A stretch of 15,817 nt of DNA from positions 1-15,817 of the forward strand of contig JAFGXZ010000217.1 in the NCBI GenBank assembly GCA_016936335.1, given 5' to 3'. The position numbers and the translations under genes are program-made. The notes beneath the pieces were generated by a model. It did no database searches. It was given only the letters and a program-made list of their open reading frames with translations, and was not told where the DNA came from. The stretch is from Fidelibacterota bacterium. Its GTDB lineage: Bacteria > Fidelibacterota > UBA2242. Shown here piece by piece: positions 8,674 to 15,817 of the stretch. Positions within the stretch are counted from its first letter, which is position 1. Each line of letters opens with the position of its first letter.

Positions 8674-11520
8674 TTATTTTAAAAATAACATACGCTTAAC
8701 CTGCTGAGATTGACCGGATTCCATACGATACAGATAAATCCCCGCGGCGACATCTGATGCGTTCCATTGAACAGAATGAGTACCGGCAATCTGAAATCCG
8801 GAGGCCAGGTTTGTAACGAAGTTGCCTTTTAGGTCATATACATTTAGATTCACGTCGAGATTTTTTAATAAATTGTACTCAATCTGGGTTTTTGAGTTGA
8901 AGGGATTCGGATAGTTTTGGTACAATTGAAATTTTTGTGCTAAAACTGGATTAGTCACCGCAGAGGCTATCCAGGTGAATTCCTGCCAGTTTATATTAAA
9001 GCCGCCATTTTGTGCGACCAGGCGGATTGTAGTGAGGCCCCTTTCCAGGTCAAGGGATGCGGAAATGGTTGTCCAACTTTGCCAGCCACCTGTGACCGGA
9101 ATTGTTATTGTAAATTTCTCAACACCACCGACCAGAAATTTCAGTGTTCCTCCGCTTGTTTGACTGGCTACCCGAAAGTCTGCGGAATAGGCTCCATCCC
9201 TTTCTACATTGCATTCATATTCCAGCCAATCATTATCATCGATCCATCCGACGTTTAAACCACCACCGATATCCGTTGTATTTTCTGTCTGGATTCCATC
9301 CATATCAGCAAAATCTTCAGCCTCAATTTTGCCGGGAATTGTACACAGAGCTGAAATATATTCGGATAAAATTATCACATCTTCAGCATTGAAAACGTTT
9401 AACACACCGTTATCTTTAGAAGTGAGATTTCCCGATATATATGAAATCATCAGAGTTGAATTCTGGTCAATGCATTCACCGAGATACACAAGAATAACAT
9501 TATCTGTCAAATCACTGATGGCAATTGAATCGACTGTCATCTGATCGGAATTATTTTTCTCAATATTGAAGACCGCCTGTGAATTTTCGGACCAACTCAT
9601 GGGTTTATTGAATGACAATTCTAATGTCTTACCATCCTCAGCCAGTAAAACTGACTGTAATAATGGTGCGGATCCGGTTTGAGAGTTTGTAAAGGATGTA
9701 ATTCCGAATCCATATGGAAACAGCGGATTATAGTCCGAATCGCCCCAGTTTATCGGAATATCATCATTGGATTTTGGCCAGGAATAAGCTGATTTTCCAG
9801 AGGGTTCAAAATCACCAAACAGAACTTCAGCAATGCCGTCGCCCTCGGTACCCGGCAGCCAGGCGGCAAAAAAGGCATCCGAGTTGTGCAGGATGGGACT
9901 GACAATCATCGGACGACCGGAAATTAATAGCGTAATGACCGGAATACCCATTTTTTTTATTTTTCGAACAAGGCGCACCTGGGAGCGGGCAACATTCAGA
10001 TTATCAGTGTCGCCACCACCCTCGGCGTAGGGTTTTTCACCAATGACCACAATGGCAAAATCGGCGTTGTCGTCGGAAAAATCACCGTCTTCATCAAAGA
10101 TAATTTCAGCCCCGGGGGCTATTTTTTGGAGTCCTTCCAGAATAGTTGTGCCCTGTGTGATATTACCGCTGCCGCCCTGCCATTGAATCGTCCATCCGCC
10201 ACATTGATAACCGAGATTATTGGCATGTTCACCAGCAACGAGGATTTTAACGTTGTCTTTTGGAAGCGGCAGAATATTATCATTCTTCCTTAGTAAAACC
10301 AGCGATTCACGTACACATTGCCGGGCGACTGCACGGTGTTCAGGGGAACCTATTAAAGGAAACAGCGAACGGTCAGCCATCGGATTTTCAAACAATCCAA
10401 GTTCGAATTTGACTTGCAGTATCCGACGAACAGCGTCGTCAATTCTCGCCATCGCCACTTTATTGTCATTGACCAGGGATTTCAATGCGGTAAAAAACTC
10501 AACAAAGTTATTTGGTACCATGACCATATCAATACCAGCGTTTATGGATGTTTCCACATCACTGGAATAAGCACCTGGTAATTGGTCAATAGCCGCCCAA
10601 TCGGATACAATAAATCCATCAAATCCCAGTTCTCCTTTTAAAACATTGTTAAGCAAATAGGAATGACCATGTAATTTTTGACCATTCCAGCTATTGTAAG
10701 AGGCCATAATAGTCTTAACATCACTATCTATTGCGGCAATATATCCGGGCAAATGAATGGCTCTCAACTCCGCTTCGGTTAGTTCCGTATTGCCCTGGTC
10801 GTTGCCACCTGTTGTGCCACCATCGCCAACATAATGCTTGGCACACGCAACAATACTTGTTGGTGTGTTCAGAGAATCACTCTGGAATCCTCTGACGGCA
10901 GCTGCTCCTAAAAGAGCAACCAGTTCCGGATTTTCCGAAAATCCTTCGTATGTTCGCCCCCAGTGTTCATCACGGGGAACTGCCACGCAGGGCGCAAATG
11001 TCCAGTCGATCCCGGTCGCTGAAATTTCGATAGCCGTAATCCGGGCAGCGGCTTCAACCAGATCAGGATTTCTGGTTGCACCCAGACCGATATTGTGTGG
11101 AAAGATTGTGGTGCCCACGACATTATTGTGACCATGTACGGCATCGATTCCATAAATAATTGGAATACCCAATCGGGTTTCCAATGCTTTTGCCTGAAAT
11201 GTATCGTACAAATTTGTCCATTGCTGAATTGTATTTTCAGGGGCCGGGTCTGAACCGCCACCGCTTAAAACCGAACCAAGGAAATAAGTTTTTATATTTT
11301 CGGGATTTGAAAGAGCTAAATTATCGACTTGAGTCATCTGACCGATTTTTTCCTCCAAAGTCATTCGCGACATCAGATCTTCAATACGCGCGTCAATCGT
11401 TAAATTTGTGTCGAGATATGCCGGGACTTGAGCATTTAACCGGTTTGAATGAGAAATGACCGTTACTAAAATAGATAGTACGATGAATTGATGTAATTTT
11501 GCGGTGCGGTTTATTTTCAC
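8674..11520 (-). CDS. GH3 exo-beta-glucanase (ExoI type) with Ig-like, CBM6 and type IX sorting domains
   Basis: A 948-residue secreted enzyme. The signal peptide ends near LNA-Q (about residue 30). The two-domain GH3 core (about 40-610) resembles plant ExoI and bacterial ExoP glucan exohydrolases, which release glucose from beta-1,3- and beta-1,4-glucans. It shows MTLEEKIGQM, YGIDAVHG, KHYVGDGGT, the nucleophile Asp307 in VSDW, and the Trp pair of the substrate clamp (Trp308; Trp447 in GGWTIQWQG). The candidate acid/base is Glu495 in the GEKPYAE loop. Then follow an SbsA/Big_5-type Ig-like domain (about 617-715), a CBM6 (about 726-853; IEAEDF, DNDWLEYEC) that would hold beta-glucan, and a type A sorting domain (about 863-948; NYPNPFN). 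It lacks PA14, unlike the other GH3 here. The start is GTG at 11520-11518 with GGAG six bases upstream. First gene of a two-gene unit with the GH5. Confidence 0.95.
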   Translation of the reverse strand: MKINRTAKLHQFIVLSILVTVISHSNRLNAQVPAYLDTNLTIDARIEDLMSRMTLEEKIGQMTQVDNLALSNPENIKTYFLGSVLSGGGSDPAPENTIQQWTNLYDTFQAKALETRLGIPIIYGIDAVHGHNNVVGTTIFPHNIGLGATRNPDLVEAAARITAIEISATGIDWTFAPCVAVPRDEHWGRTYEGFSENPELVALLGAAAVRGFQSDSLNTPTSIVACAKHYVGDGGTTGGNDQGNTELTEAELRAIHLPGYIAAIDSDVKTIMASYNSWNGQKLHGHSYLLNNVLKGELGFDGFIVSDWAAIDQLPGAYSSDVETSINAGIDMVMVPNNFVEFFTALKSLVNDNKVAMARIDDAVRRILQVKFELGLFENPMADRSLFPLIGSPEHRAVARQCVRESLVLLRKNDNILPLPKDNVKILVAGEHANNLGYQCGGWTIQWQGGSGNITQGTTILEGLQKIAPGAEIIFDEDGDFSDDNADFAIVVIGEKPYAEGGGDTDNLNVARSQVRLVRKIKKMGIPVITLLISGRPMIVSPILHNSDAFFAAWLPGTEGDGIAEVLFGDFEPSGKSAYSWPKSNDDIPINWGDSDYNPLFPYGFGITSFTNSQTGSAPLLQSVLLAEDGKTLELSFNKPMSWSENSQAVFNIEKNNSDQMTVDSIAISDLTDNVILVYLGECIDQNSTLMISYISGNLTSKDNGVLNVFNAEDVIILSEYISALCTIPGKIEAEDFADMDGIQTENTTDIGGGLNVGWIDDNDWLEYECNVERDGAYSADFRVASQTSGGTLKFLVGGVEKFTITIPVTGGWQSWTTISASLDLERGLTTIRLVAQNGGFNINWQEFTWIASAVTNPVLAQKFQLYQNYPNPFNSKTQIEYNLLKNLDVNLNVYDLKGNFVTNLASGFQIAGTHSVQWNASDVAAGIYLYRMESGQSQQVKRMLFLK

Positions 11521-11558
11521 TTTTTCTCCGGTATTTTTAGTATTTAATAAAAATCAAA

Positions 11559-11587
11559 ATCTTAATTTATATCATAATATATGCCAA
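11559..11587 (-). promoter_or_regulatory. Possible sigma-70-like promoter for the GH3-GH5 unit
   Basis: On the minus strand TTGGCA (complement of 11582-11587) is separated by exactly 17 bases from TAAGAT (complement of 11559-11564). Five of six and four of six bases match the sigma-70 consensus. Transcription would start near 11552, about 30 bases ahead of the GTG start. The surrounding 228-base gap is AT-rich, so chance matches are likely. FCB bacteria may use other promoter forms. Confidence 0.35.
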
Positions 11588-11687
11588 TAAAAAAAAATCG
11601 AAAAAATCGGATTCTTCAAATGGATCATTTTAGAAGAGTGTAGTGGAGATTAACAGTTGTCGATTAATATGATTACTCATAATTTTC

Positions 11688-11712
11688 AGGGAAACGCTTA
11701 TCAATTTGATAA
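11688..11712. promoter_or_regulatory. Candidate operator: motif ending in a perfect 15-base palindrome
   Basis: AGGGAAACGCTTATCAA begins at 11688 and runs into TTATCAATTTGATAA (11698-11712), a perfect 7-base inverted repeat about one central T. It lies between the GH128 stop and the possible GH3 promoter. A close copy without the inverted half, AGGGAAACATTATCAA, occurs at 12920 in front of the GH2 gene. No T-run follows, so it does not look like a terminator. A shared regulator site is inference. Confidence 0.3.
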
Positions 11713-11748
11713 AAATTGTTAATTAATCTCATAATAATTACAGATTGT

Positions 11749-12669
11749 CTAATAGGGCAAACTGAGATAGAACTGCCCAAGCAGCGTCAATTCTCCAGGC
11801 TCCGGGCCTAACAAATAGGTAAATCTATTATCCGGATAATTACCTCTTCCGATGAACCAGGCGTACCGAAAAACATCTTCCCGGCTTTCACATAAGGCAA
11901 CCATTTGCTGCATCTGCTCTAATTGTTTTGAGTAGGAATTGATTTGCGCATTCCAGTTGGCCATCTCGGTAATCCAGATAGATTTGCCATATTTTTGCAG
12001 GCGGTTCAGCTGCAATTCCAGCCCATAATCGTACCAATGAAACGCCAGATAATCAATCTGGGGGTCTTTGCCATATTTATTGCGGTAAGCGCTGTAAAAA
12101 GCGTCCAGCCAGGTTATCGGGTCGGCATAACCGGGCATGGTTCCCCAATTCATTGCTGGTCCGACTAATTTAATATCGCGTCCCTCATTGGCCAAATCAC
12201 TGATAATACGTTCATAAATAATCCAATCGTCGGCTGCCTGCTGTGGTGTGCGGTTGGCCTGGTCCGTGAGATTTGGTTCGTTCATTAGGAGTAGATATTC
12301 GATTTCGGGATGTTGCAGAATAAAGAGTTTGGCGAAAACGATATCATCATCACCTGGATTTCCACCCCAAAACATGGGAATAAACTCCATCTGGTAATCT
12401 TCATAATAATTATCGGGGGCGTCGGTTTTATAGTACCAGTTATACCACCAGGAGACACCCTTTTTCAGCGCTTCAAAATCCTCGACATTGGTAATATTAT
12501 AAGACAAACCACGTTTTGGACTTTTCTCTATTGTTTCCGGCAAATCATTAGAGTCAACCGGAGATGGTTTATCATTACCACAGCTGATTGCCCCAGTCAT
12601 TAACCCAATCATTAGGCTGGTCTGTAGGATAAATCTGTTGCTTGTTTTTAAAAAGAATTTTTTAATCAT
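11749..12669 (-). CDS. GH128 (Asl1-like) endo-beta-1,3-glucanase lipoprotein
   Basis: A 306-residue protein of the Asl1-like glycosyl hydrolase type (GH128), a family whose characterised members cleave beta-1,3-glucan. A basic and hydrophobic N-terminus leads to the lipobox A-I-S-C with Cys30, then a Ser/Pro/Asp-rich linker, so surface or periplasmic anchoring is expected. The catalytic domain (about 52-306) shows KRGLSYN, WWYNWYY, EFIPMFWGGN, the acid/base Glu131 in LLLMNEPN followed by a Gln-Ala-Asn-rich loop, VGPAMNWG, YLAFHWYDYG, and the nucleophile Glu235 in IWITEMANWN. All hallmark blocks are present and the length is that of a complete domain without a binding module. The ATG at 12669 has no visible Shine-Dalgarno; the preceding bases are pyrimidine-rich. 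It is divergent from the GH2 gene and 228 bases upstream of the co-oriented GH3 gene, so it may be transcribed separately. Together with GH17 it is the best evidence that the locus targets beta-1,3-glucan. Confidence 0.9.
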   Translation of the reverse strand: MIKKFFLKTSNRFILQTSLMIGLMTGAISCGNDKPSPVDSNDLPETIEKSPKRGLSYNITNVEDFEALKKGVSWWYNWYYKTDAPDNYYEDYQMEFIPMFWGGNPGDDDIVFAKLFILQHPEIEYLLLMNEPNLTDQANRTPQQAADDWIIYERIISDLANEGRDIKLVGPAMNWGTMPGYADPITWLDAFYSAYRNKYGKDPQIDYLAFHWYDYGLELQLNRLQKYGKSIWITEMANWNAQINSYSKQLEQMQQMVALCESREDVFRYAWFIGRGNYPDNRFTYLLGPEPGELTLLGQFYLSLPY

Positions 12670-13066
12670 TTAAAAAGATAAAGGTAAAATTAAGCTTGCC
12701 GGTTGAGAAAATTGGCTCATGTGCGATGTGAACCAAGGAGAGCAAAAAAATGAAGACCGTAATAAGTTTTTCCTTGAAAATTCGGTTGGAAGCGTGAGTG
12801 TGCATTTTGGGTCTTTGCATTTAATATCGGATAATAGTCAAAAAACAGGCCATTACCACCGGTTTCGGATTTTTTAAGGAATGATGACAAGAATCTGTAT
12901 ATTTATTATTAATATAATAAGGGAAACATTATCAAAATAAAAAGGAAAAAGAACGTGGTCTTCTATAGTCATGATTGGCTTGTTTTTTGTTATTTTCAAT
13001 GATGTGTGCAGTAATCATGAATTGGATAGTCAGTGTGAGCACATGTGGAGAAATAAAACGATTTTG
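12670..13066. other. Divergent intergenic region between GH128 and GH2
   Basis: These 397 bases should hold the promoters of both flanking genes. On the plus strand there is TTGGGT-17-GATAAT (12807-12835) and a perfect TATAAT at 12914-12919 without a recognisable -35 box. Two 15-codon reading frames follow purine-rich ribosome-site-like sequences: ATG 12750 to TGA 12797 after AAGGAG, and GTG 12955 to TGA 13002 after AAAGGAAAAAGAAC. Neither encodes anything I recognise. If the GH2 protein really starts at an upstream ATG (12971 or 13043) the region is shorter. I see no RNA gene, riboswitch or convincing terminator. Confidence 0.55.
12920..12935 (+). promoter_or_regulatory. Second copy of the AGGGAAAC..TTATCAA motif, next to a TATAAT box
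   Basis: AGGGAAACATTATCAA starts immediately after a TATAAT hexamer (12914-12919). It matches the motif at 11688 except for one inserted base and one substitution in the centre. If the hexamer is the -10 box of the GH2 gene, the motif would cover the transcription start, a usual place for a repressor. Only two copies are seen and the region is AT-rich. Confidence 0.22.
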
Positions 13067-14851
13067 ATGAAAAACACAATGCGAATTTTAAGTATCGGGC
13101 TGGTACTGGTTACGACAACTTTCGGTTCGGTGATGATCAATGTCAGCGCCCGAAAGACGACGAATCTTAACGGGAAATGGCATATTATCATTGATCCTTA
13201 TGAAAACGGTTATTATAACTATCGTTATGAACCAAGTACCAACGGCTATTTCAAAAATGCCCAACAACAGAACCGCTGGGATTTGCTGGAATACAGTTTC
13301 GATACCGATGAAATGCTCACTGTACCGGGGGACTGGAATTCCCAACAAGAAAAACTATTATTTTACGAAGGGACAATATGGTATAAGAAATCTTTCGATT
13401 ATGAGTTGCCGGAAAAACGCAGGCTCTTTCTCTATTTTGGCGCAGTGAATTATGACGCCAAAGTGTGGCTCAATGGCGAATTACTAGGCGGGCATGAAGG
13501 AGGTTTCACACCTTTTCAGTTTGAGATTACTGACAGGGTTTGGAAAAAAGACAATTTCATCGTCGTTAAAGCTGATAATAAACGTTTTAAGGATGCTGTG
13601 CCGACAGTTAACACTGACTGGTACAATTATGGTGGTATAACTCGACAGGTGCTGCTGATTGAAACACCGGAATCCTTTGTGAAGGATTATTTCATTCAGC
13701 TGAAAAAAAATGACAGAAAAATCGTTGCCGGCTGGGTAAAAATTGACGGTAACCATTTGGCTCAACTGATTCAGATTGACATTACCGAACTCGGTATTTC
13801 AGAAAGGATAATGACCGACAAAGCAGGATTCGGGAGATTCGAAATTATAAAAGAGCCGGTTTTATGGTATCCGGAAAATCCAAAACTCTATGATGTGAAA
13901 ATCGTCACTGGTGATGAGATAATATGTGACAAGATCGGATTTCGAACCATTGAAACAAGTAAGAATGAGATTCTGCTGAATGGCAAATCGATTTTCCTGA
14001 AAGGAATTTCCATTCATGAGGAAGCTGCCTATCAGGACGGCGGAAGAGCGTTTTCTGAAAACCATGCAAAAGTGCTCCTTGGCTGGGCTAAAGATCTGTC
14101 CTGCAATTTTGTGCGGTTGGCCCATTATACACACAATGAAGCCATGATGAAAACGGCAGATGAAATTGGTTTACTTGTCTGGGCGGAAATTCCGGTCTAT
14201 TGGACGATTTCCTGGGATAATGAAAACACATATCAGAATGCCGAAAATCAGTTGACGGAAATGATTACCCGGGATAAAAACCGTGCTTCAGTGATTTTAT
14301 GGTCTATGGCCAATGAAACGCCGCTATCCGATATGCGGTTCACATTTTTATCCCGGTTGGCTGCCAAAGCCCGGCAACTGGACGACACCCGGCTAATCAC
14401 GGCAGCCATGGAGCGGCACTATATCAATAAAACTACCCAGATGATTGATGATCCTTTTGGGAAAATTGTGGATGTGCTTGGATGCAACGCCTATATCGGC
14501 TGGTATGACGGTCTGCCAGAAAAATGCCGGACCATGACCTGGCAGACAGTTTATGATAAACCGGTGATCATCAGCGAATTCGGCGGTGGAGCACTGTACG
14601 GAATACACGGTGATGAACTGACGCGCTGGTCGGAAGAGTACCAGGCAAATCTGTACCGGGAAAATATTGCTATGTTCCGGAAAGTGGATTTTATCAAAGG
14701 AATAAGTCCCTGGATCCTAAAAGATTTCAAGTCGCCACGCCGGCATTTACCACAGATACAGGATTTCTGGAACAGGAAAGGACTGGTTACAGATAAAGGC
14801 GATAAAAAACAGGCCTGGTTTGTGTTGAAAGAATTTTACAATAAAAAATGA
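13067..14851 (+). CDS. GH2 glycoside hydrolase, beta-glucuronidase/beta-galactosidase-like, secreted
   Basis: A 594-residue family 2 enzyme from the chosen ATG. This start gives a compact signal peptide (MKNTMR, hydrophobic stretch, cleavage near NVSA); in-frame ATGs at 12971, 13043 and 13079 are alternatives, and none has a strong ribosome site. The order is typical: jelly-roll sugar-binding domain (about 33-198; LNGKWHI, WYKKSF, VWLNGELLGGHEGGFTPF), Ig-like domain (about 205-297), then the TIM barrel from about 298 (LNGKSIFLKGISIHEEA, NFVRLAHYTH). The acid/base is Glu417 in WSMANETP and the nucleophile Glu504 in ISEFGGG. The end (GISPWILKDF.SPRR, WNRKGLV) resembles beta-glucuronidase-like GH2 members, but substrates in this family cannot be read from sequence reliably; a beta-glucoside or a side-chain sugar is possible. 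It heads a plus-strand unit with the GH5 that follows, divergent from GH128. Confidence 0.9.
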   Translation: MKNTMRILSIGLVLVTTTFGSVMINVSARKTTNLNGKWHIIIDPYENGYYNYRYEPSTNGYFKNAQQQNRWDLLEYSFDTDEMLTVPGDWNSQQEKLLFYEGTIWYKKSFDYELPEKRRLFLYFGAVNYDAKVWLNGELLGGHEGGFTPFQFEITDRVWKKDNFIVVKADNKRFKDAVPTVNTDWYNYGGITRQVLLIETPESFVKDYFIQLKKNDRKIVAGWVKIDGNHLAQLIQIDITELGISERIMTDKAGFGRFEIIKEPVLWYPENPKLYDVKIVTGDEIICDKIGFRTIETSKNEILLNGKSIFLKGISIHEEAAYQDGGRAFSENHAKVLLGWAKDLSCNFVRLAHYTHNEAMMKTADEIGLLVWAEIPVYWTISWDNENTYQNAENQLTEMITRDKNRASVILWSMANETPLSDMRFTFLSRLAAKARQLDDTRLITAAMERHYINKTTQMIDDPFGKIVDVLGCNAYIGWYDGLPEKCRTMTWQTVYDKPVIISEFGGGALYGIHGDELTRWSEEYQANLYRENIAMFRKVDFIKGISPWILKDFKSPRRHLPQIQDFWNRKGLVTDKGDKKQAWFVLKEFYNKK

Positions 14852-14871
14852 CAATCAGGAAAAGAAGCAGG

Positions 14872-15817
14872 ATGTACAGTCAATTTAAAATACAGAGGCA
14901 AATCAGGATGTGTTACCCGGTCATGATAAGTTTAGTTCTGACATTGCTGATGTCATGTGGTGAAAGAACTATTACTGAAAAGCCGGTACCTTTTTTACGG
15001 ACGAGCGGGCATGATATTGTGAACGAAGCCGGTAAAAAGATTATTCTAAGAGGGGTTGGACTGGGAAACTGGCTTTTACCGGAGGGGTACATGTGGCATT
15101 TCGGTAACAAGGGTGACCGGCCACGGAAAATTGAACAATTGATTTTAGAGATGACTGACGCAGAATACAGCGACTGGTTCTGGCAACGGTTCCGTCGGGA
15201 TTTTATCAGAGAGGCCGATATCCGGAAAATCAAGGAACTGGGTTTCAATTCGGTTCGCCCGGCCTTAAACGCCAGGGTTTTCATGACGGAAGATGACTCT
15301 GCCGAAATTCTTACAGAAAATTTTCAATATCTGGACAGTCTCGTGACCTGGTGTAAAAGATATGGCATTTATATTATCCTGGACATGCATGGCGCGCCGG
15401 GCGGTCAGACCGGGCAAAATATTGACGACAGTCCCAATGATTTGCCGGAATTATTTATGGATAAGAAATTTGAGGAACGGCTGATTAGACTGTGGCTGGA
15501 AATAGTCCGGCGTTATAAAGATGAACCGATCATTGCCGGTTATGATCTGCTAAATGAACCATTGCCGGAACGGACCGGTGCTGCTGAAAAATATGGACAT
15601 CTGGTTGAACCACTTTATAAAAAATTGACTGAACAAATTCGTAAAATCGATGCAAAACACATGATAATTCTTGAAGGCATTAACTGGTCAAACGATTGGT
15701 CTATTTTTTCAGAGCCGTTTGATGACAATTTGGTGTATCAGTTTCATTACTACTGCTGGAATAGACCGGATGAACTGAACTCTATTGATCAGTATATTGA
15801 ATACCGGGAAAAATTGA
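14872..15817 (+). CDS. GH5 glycoside hydrolase lipoprotein, exo-beta-1,3-glucanase-like (3' truncated by window)
   Basis: The frame stays open to the last base, giving 315 residues of an incomplete family 5 enzyme. The ATG at 14872 provides a basic N-terminus, a hydrophobic segment and Cys29 after L-M-S, a usable lipobox. ATG 14848 overlaps the GH2 stop as ATGA and would add eight residues; ATG 14908 has AGAGG upstream but leaves no positive charge before the hydrophobic stretch. The domain shows IILRGVGLGNWLLPEGYMW (about 57-75), SVRPALN, IILDMHGAPGGQ, the acid/base Glu229 in YDLLNEPL and FHYYCW. The nucleophile lies beyond the window. It shares RG.G.G.W, H.APGGQ and YDLLNEP with the minus-strand GH5 at 7404-8660, so the two are paralogues, probably acting on beta-1,3-glucan. 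The tight link to GH2 indicates one operon that may continue further. Confidence 0.88.
   Translation, partial: MYSQFKIQRQIRMCYPVMISLVLTLLMSCGERTITEKPVPFLRTSGHDIVNEAGKKIILRGVGLGNWLLPEGYMWHFGNKGDRPRKIEQLILEMTDAEYSDWFWQRFRRDFIREADIRKIKELGFNSVRPALNARVFMTEDDSAEILTENFQYLDSLVTWCKRYGIYIILDMHGAPGGQTGQNIDDSPNDLPELFMDKKFEERLIRLWLEIVRRYKDEPIIAGYDLLNEPLPERTGAAEKYGHLVEPLYKKLTEQIRKIDAKHMIILEGINWSNDWSIFSEPFDDNLVYQFHYYCWNRPDELNSIDQYIEYREKL

Noticed and set aside
11586..11628. Possible terminator with a T-run behind GH128 (minus strand)
   Set aside because: Only about four base pairs (AATC/GATT) can form in front of the T-run, too weak to claim in such AT-rich DNA.
12855..12878. CCGGTTTCGG followed by T-run as terminator
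   Set aside because: The stem has only three pairs, and no gene ends upstream of it.
12971..13066. N-terminal extension of the GH2 protein from ATG 12971
   Set aside because: The added segment precedes an already complete signal peptide starting at 13067 and has no good ribosome site; kept only as an alternative.
14913..15284. 123-codon open frame on the minus strand at the right end
   Set aside because: It lies opposite the truncated GH5, whose plus-strand frame has a lipobox and GH5 motifs throughout. The minus frame has no recognisable feature.

Overview
The window is a dense cluster of secreted carbohydrate-active enzymes from a Gram-negative bacterium. Two large proteins end in a C-terminal sorting domain opening with NYPNPFN, the type A signal of type IX secretion. 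That motif, together with relaxed lipoproteins and multi-domain LTD/CotH architecture, points to the Fibrobacterota-Chlorobiota-Bacteroidota (FCB) group. The YPNPFN form is common in lineages such as Ignavibacteriota, Calditrichota, KSB1 and Marinimicrobia. The exact phylum is inference; there is no marker gene here.

Layout. (1) 1-7381, plus strand, tightly packed: the 3' end of a GH17-type beta-1,3-glucanase, a GH3 beta-glucosidase with an inserted PA14 domain, a GH5 endoglucanase lipoprotein (subfamily-2-like) and a very large CotH-kinase/lamin-tail protein with a type IX sorting domain. A small hairpin terminator lies at about 7385. (2) 12669-7404, minus strand, convergent with the first block: a GH128 (Asl1-like) endo-beta-1,3-glucanase lipoprotein, a 228-base gap with a possible promoter, then a GH3 exo-glucanase (ExoI type, with Ig-like, CBM6 and sorting domains) and a GH5 lipoprotein 13 bases behind it. 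(3) 13067 to the end, plus strand, divergent from GH128: a GH2 enzyme overlapping or abutting another GH5 lipoprotein that runs off the window.

Taken together the genes look like a beta-glucan degradation locus. GH17 and GH128 families act on beta-1,3-glucan, GH5_2 usually cleaves beta-1,4 bonds, ExoI-type GH3 enzymes trim beta-1,3/1,4-glucans from the end, and the other GH3 would release glucose. A beta-1,3-rich or mixed-linkage substrate (laminarin, callose, curdlan-like or cereal-type glucan) fits best; this is inferred from families, not shown. No transporter, SusC/SusD pair, regulator, RNA gene, mobile element or CRISPR array is visible. Enzymes appear to be distributed over three export routes: lipoproteins (four), type IX-sorted proteins (two) and plain signal-peptide proteins (two). 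The least expected member is the CotH-like kinase, which keeps kinase-like active-site residues.
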